Of a stretch of 64,000 bases of DNA, positions 8,364 through 16,604 are shown in pieces. The notes beneath the pieces are model-generated. The model worked only from the letters and a program-made list of their open reading frames with translations, made no database searches and had not been told where the DNA came from. Positions within the stretch are counted from its first letter, which is position 1. Each line of letters begins with the position of its first letter. Both the position numbers and the translations under genes were made by a program. The DNA lies in assembly GCA_033763395.1 (NCBI GenBank), contig JANRKQ010000215.1, positions 12,677 to 76,676 of the forward strand. The letters run 5' to 3'. The stretch is from Xiheimicrobium sp033763395. Lineage in GTDB: Bacteria > Myxococcota > Myxococcia > Myxococcales > Myxococcaceae.

Positions 8364-9683
8364 TCAGCCGAGGAAGGCCGAGTCGGTCGAGCGCTGGCGG
8401 AAGCCCTCCAGCGTGCGCACGGCCGGTGAGCGCCCGTCGGCGAGCACGGCTTCGAGCGGCGCCAACAACGGGCGATCGGCCGGGTCGAGCCGCGACAGAC
8501 CATCGGCCGCGAGCTTCAGCACGGTCGCGGCCATCGCCTTCACCGAGAACCCGGCGGCTTCGGCGTCGAGCCCGTCACGCTGCGCGGCGAGGTGCAGCGC
8601 GTGGTGCTGGGCCGGCGTCATCGCGAGCGCGTCGTACAGGCCGTCGAGCGCCTGGCGATCGTACAGGAGCCCACGCATGAGGGCCGCGAGCGCGCCCGTC
8701 ATCGCGGCGTCGTTGCAGTCGGCCGAGCGCACCTCGAGCACGCGCTTGATGCGCACCTCGGGGAAGAGCGTCGACTGGTGATCGACCCAGTCGCTCGCCA
8801 GCGCCGGCTTGCCCTCGTAGCCCTGTCGCAGCAGCTGGCCGAAGGTGAGCTTCGGCGTCAGGTACTTCCCATCGCGGCGCAGGAACAACAGCGGCGCCTC
8901 GCACGCCCACTCGACGTACCGCCGGTACGAGAACGAGCCGTCGACCATGAAGGCTGGCGTTCCACACCGCGCGGGATCGACGTCGTTCCATACGCGGCTG
9001 CGAAACGACTGGAACCCCGACTCGCGGCCCTCGACGATGGGCGAGTTGGCGAAGAGCGCCACCGTCACCGGCGTCATGCGCGCGGCGGCCGTCACCTTCT
9101 TCGCGCAGTCGGCCTCGTCCTGCCAGTCGAGGGACACCTGACCGGTGGCCGTCATCAACATCATGTGGAGCGCGTGCGAGCCCCGCGCGCCGAGCGTCTG
9201 CTTCATCGCGCCGTAGCGGGACTTCGGCATCCACGGCATCTCACCCAGCACGTCGAAGGGCCGGTAGCCGTGCGTCACCACCCGCAGGCCCAGCGCGCGG
9301 GTGTGCTCGGCGAGGCGGGCGAGGTGCTCGACGTTCTCGGCGTGGGCGGCCCGGGCCGTAGGGTGCGGCGCGCCCGAGAGCTCGAACTGGCCTCCCGGCT
9401 CGAGCGAGAGGGTGACCGACCCCTTCGTCATCGCGATGACGGGAAGCCCCGGCGCCTCGCGAAACGGCTCCCAGCCATCGGCCGAAAAGCGCGCCAGCAG
9501 CGCCCCGATGCCCGAGGGGCCCTCGTACGGCACCGCGCGCACGCCGCTCAGCGGGTAGATGAGCTTCTCGTGCTCCAGCCCGATGAGCCCCGGGCCGTCG
9601 CGCCGCTCCGCCGAGCGGAACGTCGCCTCGAGCTCCTCGAGGGACGTCAACGGCGCCTCACTCTGGCGGGCATCGAGCGACAT
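8364..9683 (-). CDS. gshA: glutamate-cysteine ligase, plant/GCS2 type
   Basis: A 439-residue protein of the plant-type gamma-glutamylcysteine ligase family. Seen motifs include GLEHEKLIY near residue 35, the acidic LEPGGQFELSGAP stretch near 115-127, MPKSRYGAMK near 175, and RSRVWNDVDPARCG near 250. The enzyme joins L-glutamate and L-cysteine with ATP, the first step of glutathione synthesis. Start ATG at 9683. No glutathione synthetase gene is adjacent. The closely related EgtA of ergothioneine synthesis is an alternative, but no egt genes are nearby. Confidence 0.92.
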   Translation of the reverse strand: MSLDARQSEAPLTSLEELEATFRSAERRDGPGLIGLEHEKLIYPLSGVRAVPYEGPSGIGALLARFSADGWEPFREAPGLPVIAMTKGSVTLSLEPGGQFELSGAPHPTARAAHAENVEHLARLAEHTRALGLRVVTHGYRPFDVLGEMPWMPKSRYGAMKQTLGARGSHALHMMLMTATGQVSLDWQDEADCAKKVTAAARMTPVTVALFANSPIVEGRESGFQSFRSRVWNDVDPARCGTPAFMVDGSFSYRRYVEWACEAPLLFLRRDGKYLTPKLTFGQLLRQGYEGKPALASDWVDHQSTLFPEVRIKRVLEVRSADCNDAAMTGALAALMRGLLYDRQALDGLYDALAMTPAQHHALHLAAQRDGLDAEAAGFSVKAMAATVLKLAADGLSRLDPADRPLLAPLEAVLADGRSPAVRTLEGFRQRSTDSAFLG

Positions 9684-9705
9684 GCAATGGAGGCGGCTCT
9701 ATAAC
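9677..9705 (+). promoter_or_regulatory. candidate sigma-70-type promoter for the EI24 gene
   Basis: The -10 hexamer TATAAC is at 9700-9705 and a -35-like GCGACA (four of six consensus bases) at 9677-9682, with a 17-base spacer. It overlaps the 5' end of the divergent gshA gene. Initiation would fall near 9711, downstream of an ATG at 9682, which argues for the TTG start at 9730. Confidence 0.5.
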
Positions 9706-9729
9706 GTCGGACCCTCAGGGTCGCGCCAT

Positions 9730-10518
9730 TTGAACGACATCGTCCCCACCCTTCCTGCGGCGCCGACGCTCGGAGACTTCTTCCGCGGCCTCGCCCTGCC
9801 CTTCCGGGCCGTGCGCATCATGGTGTCGACGCCGAAGCTGTTCGGGCTGTCGCTGTTGTCGGGCCTCGTCACCGCCGGGCTGCTGGCCGGCATCGTCGTC
9901 TTCTTCTGGCCGCGCGCCTTCGGGTGGGCCGACGGCCTCATCGGCACGGGCGGCTGGCGCAGCGTCGCCTCGGCCATCGTCGGCTTCCTCTTCTTCTCGC
10001 TCGCGTCGTTCGTGTCCGCGCTGACGCTCCCGAACCTTGTGCTCGCCCCCCTGCAGGATCCGCTCTCTGAGGCCACCGAAGAGCGCTGCGGCGACTTCGT
10101 CAGCCCGCCGTTCGAGCTGGGCCGGACGATTCGGGGCACCGCCGAGTCGCTGGGCCACACCCTGCTGCGGCTCGTCACCCAGGTGCTGGGGCTCCTCGTG
10201 CTGCTGCCCCTCAACCTCGTGCCGGGCGCCGGCAGCGTCGCCTGGGCCGTCTTCGGCTCGATGTGGAGCATGTTCTGCCTCTCGGTCGAGCACCTCTCGA
10301 ACCCGATGGCCCGCCACCTCTACCCCTTCGGTCAGGTGCTCGCCGCGCTGCGCCGCCGGCTGACGCTCGCCCTCGGCTTCGGCGCGGCGCTGTACGTCAT
10401 GCTCTGGGTGCCGGTGCTCAACTTCTTCCTCATGCCCGTCGCCGTGGTGGCGGGGACGCTGCTCTACCGGGCGCTCCGGCAGGCCGGCGCCGTGTCGGGG
10501 CCGCCCCCAGCGCGCTGA
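9730..10518 (+). CDS. EI24-domain (CysZ-like) integral membrane protein
   Basis: A 262-residue protein with about five hydrophobic segments, near residues 35-58, 75-105, 145-170, 175-195 and 220-245. The layout (F-F-R-G-L-A-L-P-F-R-A near the N-terminus, and L-L-P-L-N-L-V-P-G-A-G in the core) is that of EI24/CysZ proteins. CysZ itself imports sulfate; most EI24 homologues in other phyla are uncharacterised. The neighbouring gene gshA uses cysteine, which would fit a sulfur role, but the link is weak. Start is uncertain: TTG at 9730 is preferred because a promoter-like element ends at 9705; ATG at 9682 is the alternative. Confidence 0.82.
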   Translation: MNDIVPTLPAAPTLGDFFRGLALPFRAVRIMVSTPKLFGLSLLSGLVTAGLLAGIVVFFWPRAFGWADGLIGTGGWRSVASAIVGFLFFSLASFVSALTLPNLVLAPLQDPLSEATEERCGDFVSPPFELGRTIRGTAESLGHTLLRLVTQVLGLLVLLPLNLVPGAGSVAWAVFGSMWSMFCLSVEHLSNPMARHLYPFGQVLAALRRRLTLALGFGAALYVMLWVPVLNFFLMPVAVVAGTLLYRALRQAGAVSGPPPAR

Positions 10519-10580
10519 ACCTCCCCGTCGTGGCTGTGGGCCAATCGGAACGTGGTCGACGCGCCCCGTGTTGGCCTTCC

Positions 10581-10609
10581 TTGAAGGGGCACACCCCGCT
10601 GGTTAGGCT
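10581..10609 (+). promoter_or_regulatory. candidate promoter upstream of the S41 peptidase
   Basis: TTGAAG at 10581-10586 and TAGGCT at 10604-10609 are separated by exactly 17 bases. Transcription would start near 10616, giving a leader of about 53 bases before the ATG at 10669. Confidence 0.5.
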
Positions 10610-10668
10610 CGACCGGTCATTCGACAGGCCGACGTTTCCGAAGGCACTTCGAGGAAGAGACTCACATC

Positions 10669-13600
10669 ATGCACATGCTCCGCCGGGTCCTGGTCGTCGC
10701 CGCGCTCATCATCGCGTGGGCGCTGGCTGGAAACGACCGCGTCCCCCTCTCGCTCACCATGTCGAAGGAGGCCGAAGCGGCTCCGGGCCGTGGCGGCGAC
10801 GAGTCGAAGTCCACGCACGAGCTCTCGGCGCTGCGCGTGCTGACGAAGGTGATCCTCTACGTGAAGGACAACTACGTCGACCCCAAGCGCGTGCGCCCGA
10901 AGGAGATGATGGTCGCCGCCCTCGAGGCCGTCGAGAAGTCGGTGCCCGAGGTGATGGTCGACGGGTCGGCCGAGAGCGGCAAGGTGCGCCTCAACGTCAA
11001 CGGCAAGGCGCGCGAGTTCGACATCACCCACGTCGACACGCTCTGGCGCATGTCGTTCACCATGAAAGACGTGTTCGACTTCATCTCGCGCAACATGCGC
11101 CCCACCGATGACACCCGCGAGATCGAGTACGCGGCGGTCAACGGCATGCTGAACACGCTCGACCCGCACTCGATCCTCCTGCGGCCCGAGATGTACCGGG
11201 AGATGAAGCTCTCGACGAAGGGCGAGTTCGGCGGCCTCGGCTTCGTCATTCAGATGCGCGAGGGCATTCTCACCGTCGTCAAGGTGCTGCCCAAGACGCC
11301 CGCCTTCCGCGCAGGCATCAAGAAGGACGACCAGATCACCCGCATCGGCGAAGAGTCGACCGTCAACATGGACCTCAACGAGGCCGTCGGGAAGCTGCGT
11401 GGCCCGGTCGACTCGCGCGTCACCATCACCGTCAACCGCAAGGGCTGGGACAAGCCCCAGGTCATGACGCTCACCCGCGCGCTCATCACCATCGAGTCGG
11501 TGCAGTCGAAGCTGCTCGCCTCGAACGTCGGCTACGTGCGCATCAAGAACTTCCAGGGCAACACCACCCGCGATCTGCAGTCGGCGCTCACCGAGCTCGG
11601 CCAGCAGGCGAAGACGAACGGCGCGGCCGCGGGCCTCAAGGGCGTCGTGCTCGACCTGCGCGGCAACCCGGGCGGGCTCCTCGACCAGGCCATTCAGGTG
11701 TCCGACGTGTTCGTCTCGAGCGGCACCATCGTCGCCACCGTCGGCCTGTCGGACAAGCTGCGCGAAGAGAAGAAGGCCCACCCCGATGACGACGATGACG
11801 CCTACCCCGTCGCGGTGCTCGTGAACGCCGGGAGCGCCTCGGCCTCAGAGATCGTCGCCGGCGCGCTCAAGAACCTCAACCGCGCCGTCATCATCGGCCG
11901 GCAGACGTTCGGCAAGGGCTCGGTGCAGGTGCTCTACGACTTCCCCGACGAGAGCGCGCTCAAGCTCACCATCGCCAAGTACCTCACGCCCGGCGACATC
12001 TCGATTCAAGAGGTCGGCATCACCCCCGACATCCAGCTCACCCCCACGCGCGTCTCGAAGGACCGCGTCGACGTCTTCGCGCCCCGCAAGTCGATGGGCG
12101 AGGCCGACCTCGAGTCGCACTTCGGCAACCCGTCGAACGACAAGGCCGCCAAGAAGCGTGAAGACGTCGTCGTGCGCGAGAAGCCGCTCCTGTCGCTCAA
12201 GTACCTCAAGGAAGAGAAGGAGAAGGTCGCCAAGGCTCCGCCCGAGGAGAAGAAGGACCCGAAGGCCGCGGCAGCCCCGCCCAAGGGCAAGGCGCAGGCG
12301 GGCAAGAACGTGCTGACCGACAGCGAGGGCTCGACGAGCGAAGAAGATCTCGACGACCAGCTCGACGCCGAATCGCAAGACGAGGTGCGCGAGGACTTCG
12401 AGGTCACCTTCGCGCGCGACTTCCTCCTCACCGCGCCCTTCACCCGACGCGACAAGATGATCGAGGCCGGCAAGAAGTTCGTGAACGACACCTCGCGCAA
12501 GGAAGAAGACCGCATCGCCAACGCGATCACCGCGCTCGGCATCGACTGGTCGCCCGGGGCCTCACCGAAGAAGCCCAGCGTCGAGAGCACGCTCAAGCCC
12601 AACGTCGACCGCAAGATCGTCGCGGGCGAGACGGTGCAGCTCGAGCTGACCGCCGAGAACAAAGGCTCCGAACCCATCAAGCGCCTGCGCGCCTGGATCG
12701 AGAGCGAGAACGGCTACCTCGACCGCCGCGAGTTCCTCTTCGGCGCCCTCAAGCCCGGCGAGCAGCGCACCTGGACCGTCAGCGTCAAGCTGCCGAAGGA
12801 TCTCATCTCGCGCCGTGATGGTGTGACCGTGAAGTTCCAGGACGACTCGGGCGTGCTGCAGGAAGCGCTGGCCGGCGAGCTCAACTTCGTCGAGCTGCCC
12901 AAGCCCCGCTTCGCCTACTCGTGGCAGCTCCTCGACGACTGCCAGGCCTGCAACCAGGACGGCGTGGCCCAGCGTGGCGAGTCGGTCACCCTCTTGCTCG
13001 ACGTCACCAACGTCGGCGGCGGCAAGGCCCTCGACACCTTCGCGATGATCCGCAACACGGGCGAGCCCAACATCTTCATCGAGAAGGGCCGCTTCAAGGT
13101 GGGTGAGCTCGAGGCCGGTGAGACGAAGACGGCGCGCTTCTCGCTCGAGGTGAAGAAGTCGCTCAAGCCCGACGAGTTCGGGCTGCGCGTCAACGTGCTC
13201 GACGAGCCCCTCGAGGAGTTCCTCACCGACAGGCTCGTCATCCCCGTCGACGGCGCGGTGGCGCCGGTGGCGCTCGAGGCGAAGAAGGGCGTCGTCAAGG
13301 TGGCCGAGAAGGCCGAGGTCTACGCCAGCGCCGACCCGCGCGCGCCCGTCATCGCCCGCCTGCCGAAGGGCGCGGTGCTGTCCGAGCTCGCCCGCGGGGC
13401 CACCGTCGCCCGCGTCGAGCTGGCCGAGAACCGGGCGGCCTTCGTGAAGATCGCCGACCTGCGCGACGCGCGGGGCCAGAAGCCCGTGTTCCCGAAGGAC
13501 AAGGAGCTCGAGATCGTGCCGTTCCGCGCTCCGGCCCTCATCAGCGTCAACCTCGACCCGGCCCAGGGCGGCACCGCCGTCGACGGCGCCAACTTCACCC

Positions 13601-13869
13601 TCTCGAGCGTCGTGACCGATCCCACCCTGCTCGACGTCTTCGTCCTGGTGAACGACCAGAAGGTCTTCTTCAAGGGCCGCACGCCCGATGACGGCGACAA
13701 GCTGAAGTTTACGACCGAGTTTCCCCTGAAAGAGGGGAACAACTTCGTCACCGTCATCGCCCGCGAGACGCAGGACTTCGCGACCCGCAAGACGGTCGTC
13801 ATCCGCCGCCGCGCGCCCGCCGTCGCCGCCAACCTGAGCGACGAGCCGCCGAAGCAGGCCAAGCCCTGA
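10669..13869 (+). CDS. S41 C-terminal processing peptidase with large C-terminal extension
   Basis: A 1066-residue protein. An N-terminal hydrophobic signal or anchor (residues 5-22) is followed by a helical region, a PDZ domain (about 185-265: GGLGFVIQMREG, AFRAGIKKDDQI) and an S41 protease domain. The catalytic dyad is Ser391 (in GSASASEIVAG) and Lys416 (in TFGKGSVQ), with spacing of 25 as in E. coli Tsp. The protease core ends near 465. The remaining 600 residues are unusual for the family: a Lys/Glu-rich linker (about 485-580), two CARDB-like beta domains (about 640-735 and 745-860, the second with a CQAC pair), an SH3-like module (about 875-935) and a terminal Ig-like domain (about 950-1055). 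It acts in the periplasm or at the envelope. Confidence 0.92.
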   Translation: MHMLRRVLVVAALIIAWALAGNDRVPLSLTMSKEAEAAPGRGGDESKSTHELSALRVLTKVILYVKDNYVDPKRVRPKEMMVAALEAVEKSVPEVMVDGSAESGKVRLNVNGKAREFDITHVDTLWRMSFTMKDVFDFISRNMRPTDDTREIEYAAVNGMLNTLDPHSILLRPEMYREMKLSTKGEFGGLGFVIQMREGILTVVKVLPKTPAFRAGIKKDDQITRIGEESTVNMDLNEAVGKLRGPVDSRVTITVNRKGWDKPQVMTLTRALITIESVQSKLLASNVGYVRIKNFQGNTTRDLQSALTELGQQAKTNGAAAGLKGVVLDLRGNPGGLLDQAIQVSDVFVSSGTIVATVGLSDKLREEKKAHPDDDDDAYPVAVLVNAGSASASEIVAGALKNLNRAVIIGRQTFGKGSVQVLYDFPDESALKLTIAKYLTPGDISIQEVGITPDIQLTPTRVSKDRVDVFAPRKSMGEADLESHFGNPSNDKAAKKREDVVVREKPLLSLKYLKEEKEKVAKAPPEEKKDPKAAAAPPKGKAQAGKNVLTDSEGSTSEEDLDDQLDAESQDEVREDFEVTFARDFLLTAPFTRRDKMIEAGKKFVNDTSRKEEDRIANAITALGIDWSPGASPKKPSVESTLKPNVDRKIVAGETVQLELTAENKGSEPIKRLRAWIESENGYLDRREFLFGALKPGEQRTWTVSVKLPKDLISRRDGVTVKFQDDSGVLQEALAGELNFVELPKPRFAYSWQLLDDCQACNQDGVAQRGESVTLLLDVTNVGGGKALDTFAMIRNTGEPNIFIEKGRFKVGELEAGETKTARFSLEVKKSLKPDEFGLRVNVLDEPLEEFLTDRLVIPVDGAVAPVALEAKKGVVKVAEKAEVYASADPRAPVIARLPKGAVLSELARGATVARVELAENRAAFVKIADLRDARGQKPVFPKDKELEIVPFRAPALISVNLDPAQGGTAVDGANFTLSSVVTDPTLLDVFVLVNDQKVFFKGRTPDDGDKLKFTTEFPLKEGNNFVTVIARETQDFATRKTVVIRRRAPAVAANLSDEPPKQAKP

Positions 13870-13876
13870 AGGTTTG

Positions 13877-13905
13877 TTGATGGGCTGGAAGGACGCGGCT
13901 AGCGT
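13877..13905 (+). promoter_or_regulatory. candidate promoter for the barrel protein gene
   Basis: TTGATG at 13877-13882, a 17-base spacer and TAGCGT at 13900-13905. The ATG is only 8 bases after the -10, so the transcript would be leaderless or nearly so, and indeed no ribosome-binding site is visible. Confidence 0.5.
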
Positions 13906-13913
13906 CTTTCCAC

Positions 13914-14798
13914 ATGTCGACGCGATCTCTGGGCCTGTCGCTCGCGGTGCTCCTCTCGGGGAGCGCCGCCCTCGCCCAGGGCTTCTCGAACGACTTCCAG
14001 ATCTCGAAGCTCGGCAACCCGCAGCCCGATGGCGCCATGGCCGACCCGCGGGCCAACGGCAACTTCCGCGTCTTCGCCCGCCAGTTTGGCGCTGTCATCA
14101 CCGCGGCCAACGGCGCCTCACCGGACACCCTGGGCCACTCGGGCTTCGCCTTCGCCCTCACCACCACCTACTACGATCTCCAGGGCGGCTCGCTGCCCAC
14201 GGTGGGCGACTTTCGTGGGGCGCGCATTCTCCCCGGCGTGCACGTGCGAAAGGGGCTGCCCTTCTCCATCGAGGTCGGCGCGCGCGCCTCGTGGATCCCC
14301 GAGAGCCGCATGGGTGTCGGGGGCCTGGAGCTCAAGTGGGCCGTGCTCGAGGGCTTTCAGTACCTGCCGGAGCTGGCCGTGCGCGGCTACATCTCGAAGC
14401 TCATCAACAGCCGCGACTTCGATCTCACCGCGGGCGGGCTCGACCTCGGCATCGGCAAGCAGTTCTCGATCGCCGGCATGGTGACGCTGACGCCCTACGG
14501 TGGCTGGAGCCTCACCTTCGTGGGCGCCTCGACGGGCAACGTCGACTTCCGCCCCACCCGCACGCTGGCCGAGGCCGACACCGAGCTGTTCCGCGACTAC
14601 TTCGTCTTCACCTCGCTGCAGGCCATTCAGAACACCCACAGCCGCTTCTACGGCGGCCTGCGCTTCATCGGTGGCCACGCCCTCATCAACTTCGAGGTGT
14701 CGTACGCGTTCTTCTCGCCCTTCCGCGACGCGAACATGGAGACGCGCACCATTCCCGGGGTGCTCGCCCTCACCGGCTCGCTCGGCCTCGACTTCTGA
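13914..14798 (+). CDS. putative outer-membrane beta-barrel protein
   Basis: A 294-residue protein. A signal peptide (residues 1-22, cleavage likely after SAALAQ) precedes a series of amphipathic beta strands with alternating aromatic residues and frequent Gly/Asn turns. It ends in S-L-G-L-D-F, and a terminal Phe is the classic BAM-recognition end. I do not recognise the subfamily, and the ligand or cargo is unknown. The start codon is too close to the upstream -10-like element for a normal leader. It is convergent with, and 6 bases from, the GDPD gene. Confidence 0.78.
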   Translation: MSTRSLGLSLAVLLSGSAALAQGFSNDFQISKLGNPQPDGAMADPRANGNFRVFARQFGAVITAANGASPDTLGHSGFAFALTTTYYDLQGGSLPTVGDFRGARILPGVHVRKGLPFSIEVGARASWIPESRMGVGGLELKWAVLEGFQYLPELAVRGYISKLINSRDFDLTAGGLDLGIGKQFSIAGMVTLTPYGGWSLTFVGASTGNVDFRPTRTLAEADTELFRDYFVFTSLQAIQNTHSRFYGGLRFIGGHALINFEVSYAFFSPFRDANMETRTIPGVLALTGSLGLDF

Positions 14799-14804
14799 GG
14801 CCCG

Positions 14805-15539
14805 TCACGCGCGGCCCAACGCCTGACGCAGCGCCAGCGGCCGGTTGGTGATGAGCCAGTCGACGCCAAGCGCCTCGAGCCGCCGTGCTTCCTGAACGTC
14901 GTCGACCGTCCACACCGCGACCTCGTAGCGGAGCGCCCGCCAGGCCTTCATGCGCGCCTCGGTGACGGCGCTCGCGTGCGGGTGAATCGACGTCTTCGCC
15001 GCGACGGGCAGCCACGCCACCTGCGGGAGCCACGCCTTGTCGGGATCGACCAGCAACCCGCGGCGGAGCCCGGGAAAGGCCCGCGCCAGGCGCACCAGAC
15101 AGAGCGGGTTGAACGACGAGACGAAGGCCCGCTCCGAGAGCCCCCGCGCTTCGAGAAAGCGCCCCACCTCGACCGACAGCCCTCCATCGTCGACCGTCTC
15201 GCACTTGAGCTCGACGTTGACGACGGCGTCGGTCGGCAGCGCGGCGAACACCTCGTCGAGGAGGGGAATGCGCGCAGCGGCGAAGCCCAGCCGGCCGCCG
15301 ACGTCGGCGCGCGACAGCTTCCACCACGGCGTGTGGGCGACCTCCCAGCGAAGCCCCGCGAGCCGGGTCAGCCACTCGTCGTGACACACCACCAGCTCGC
15401 CGGAGCCACAGCGCATCACGTCGAGCTCGACGCCGTCGGCGCCCTGCGCCATCGCCCCACGAAAGGCCTCGATGGTGTTCTCGGGGAAGTCGGCGCTCGC
15501 CCCACGGTGCCCCAGGATTCGCATCATCGCCCGCCACAT
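14805..15539 (-). CDS. glycerophosphodiester phosphodiesterase
   Basis: A 244-residue GDPD TIM-barrel protein. The signature HRGASADFPENTIEAF is near residues 11-26, the metal-binding ELDVM near 39-43, V-C-H-D-E near 51-55, and V-E-L-K-C near 110. It hydrolyses glycerophosphodiesters to glycerol 3-phosphate and an alcohol. No signal peptide is visible, so it is probably cytoplasmic. GTG/ATG choices exist: ATG at 15539, or an ATG 12 bases later (15527) that begins M-R-I-L-G-H-R-G and fits the family better. Confidence 0.94.
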   Translation of the reverse strand: MWRAMMRILGHRGASADFPENTIEAFRGAMAQGADGVELDVMRCGSGELVVCHDEWLTRLAGLRWEVAHTPWWKLSRADVGGRLGFAAARIPLLDEVFAALPTDAVVNVELKCETVDDGGLSVEVGRFLEARGLSERAFVSSFNPLCLVRLARAFPGLRRGLLVDPDKAWLPQVAWLPVAAKTSIHPHASAVTEARMKAWRALRYEVAVWTVDDVQEARRLEALGVDWLITNRPLALRQALGRA

Positions 15540-15603
15540 GCGGGGGAGCCCGGCCGGTCGTCAAGTTGCGCGAGGCCCCTGCTTGCGTCAGGGTGGAGCC
15601 GCC

Positions 15604-15828
15604 ATGGGCCCTTTCGGAATCGGCGAGATCCTCATGATCGGAGCGATCCTCGTGATCGTCTTCTCCGCCTCGCGCATGGGCCAGCTCGGCAACGCCCTCG
15701 GCAAGTTTGTCTATTCGTTCAAGAAGGCCTCGAAGGGTGACGACTTCGTCGACACGTCGGCCTCGAAGAAGCTCGAGCGCGGGCAGACCGACGCCCAGGT
15801 GGTCGACGGCGACGTGAAGAAGCCCTGA
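15604..15828 (+). CDS. tatA: Sec-independent protein translocase subunit TatA
   Basis: A 74-residue protein. A single N-terminal membrane helix (residues 6-22: I-G-E-I-L-M-I-G-A-I-L-V-I-V-F), a hinge at F-S-A-S-R, an amphipathic helix (G-Q-L-G-N-A-L-G-K-F-V-Y-S-F) and a charged tail give the standard TatA/E architecture. The usual FG hinge is replaced by FSAS. TatA oligomerises with TatBC to export folded proteins. tatB and tatC are not adjacent. The start ATG at 15604 is set by the domain layout. Confidence 0.88.
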   Translation: MGPFGIGEILMIGAILVIVFSASRMGQLGNALGKFVYSFKKASKGDDFVDTSASKKLERGQTDAQVVDGDVKKP

Positions 15829-15832
15829 AGCC

Positions 15833-16603
15833 TCAGGGCGGCCGGGGGCCCAGCTCGAGCAACGTGCGCGCCTGCTCCTTCAGGCTCGGGTGCAGCCCGC
15901 TGTCGGCCACCAGGTCCTTCAAGTCGGCGCGGGTGAGGAGCGGCACGATGCGGGCGCCCACGTCGACCGGCAGGTAGGGGTTGAGCGCGAGCGCGCGGCG
16001 AATGGAAGGGCGGTTCGACCAGCGATCCGAGCGCCAGATCTCCACCAGCGGCTCCGGGCGCGCGGGCCGACGGGCGGCGATGCGCAGCACCAGCTCTTCG
16101 GTGAGCCGCGCGTTGCGCAACAGCTCGCGCACGACCGCCGCGTTCGAGGCCACGGCGAAGCGGGCCATCTCGTCGGGGTTCTGCGTCAGCCGCGCCCGAG
16201 ACTTCAGCACCCCGAGCGGCTGCGAGAAGAGCTTCGCGTCGGCGCGGGCCGCGGCCGTCGCGTCATAGGCCATCGCCGCCTCACCCTCGGAGAAGAGCAG
16301 CTCGACCGTCGCCGCGCCGTGCAGCGAAGCCGCGCGCCGCAGGACGTCGACGTGGGGAATCGCCTCGGCCTCGAGCTCCAGCGCGCGCGACAGCGCCTGC
16401 TGCGCCTCCCGCGCCCCGGCGTGTCCCGCGCGCGTCAACACCTGCACCTCGTGCAGCAGCGTCACCGCCTCGGTCGGCGGCAGATCGGCCAGCACACGCG
16501 CGGCAGCCTTCCGGCGCACCTCGTCTCCGCCCGACAGCACCGTCAGCCTGCGAACGATGGTGACGGCGCTGCGCGGGCCACTCATGACGACTGACGAGTT
16601 CAC
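15833..16603 (-). CDS. hypothetical protein, probably helical repeat (HEAT/LRV-like)
   Basis: A 256-residue, almost entirely helical protein that I do not recognise as a named family. It has repeated helix pairs, for example near residues 135-215 with R-F-A-V-A-S-N-A-A-V-V-R-E-L-L-R-N-A followed by L-A-L-N-P-Y-L-P, a pattern seen in leucine-rich-variant and DUF2336-type repeats. It starts 1 base after the stop of the upstream zinc-ribbon gene (GTG at 16603; ATG at 16585 is the alternative), so the two form an operon. It has no signal or membrane segment. Confidence 0.7.
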   Translation of the reverse strand: MNSSVVMSGPRSAVTIVRRLTVLSGGDEVRRKAAARVLADLPPTEAVTLLHEVQVLTRAGHAGAREAQQALSRALELEAEAIPHVDVLRRAASLHGAATVELLFSEGEAAMAYDATAAARADAKLFSQPLGVLKSRARLTQNPDEMARFAVASNAAVVRELLRNARLTEELVLRIAARRPARPEPLVEIWRSDRWSNRPSIRRALALNPYLPVDVGARIVPLLTRADLKDLVADSGLHPSLKEQARTLLELGPRPP

Positions 16604-16604
16604 C

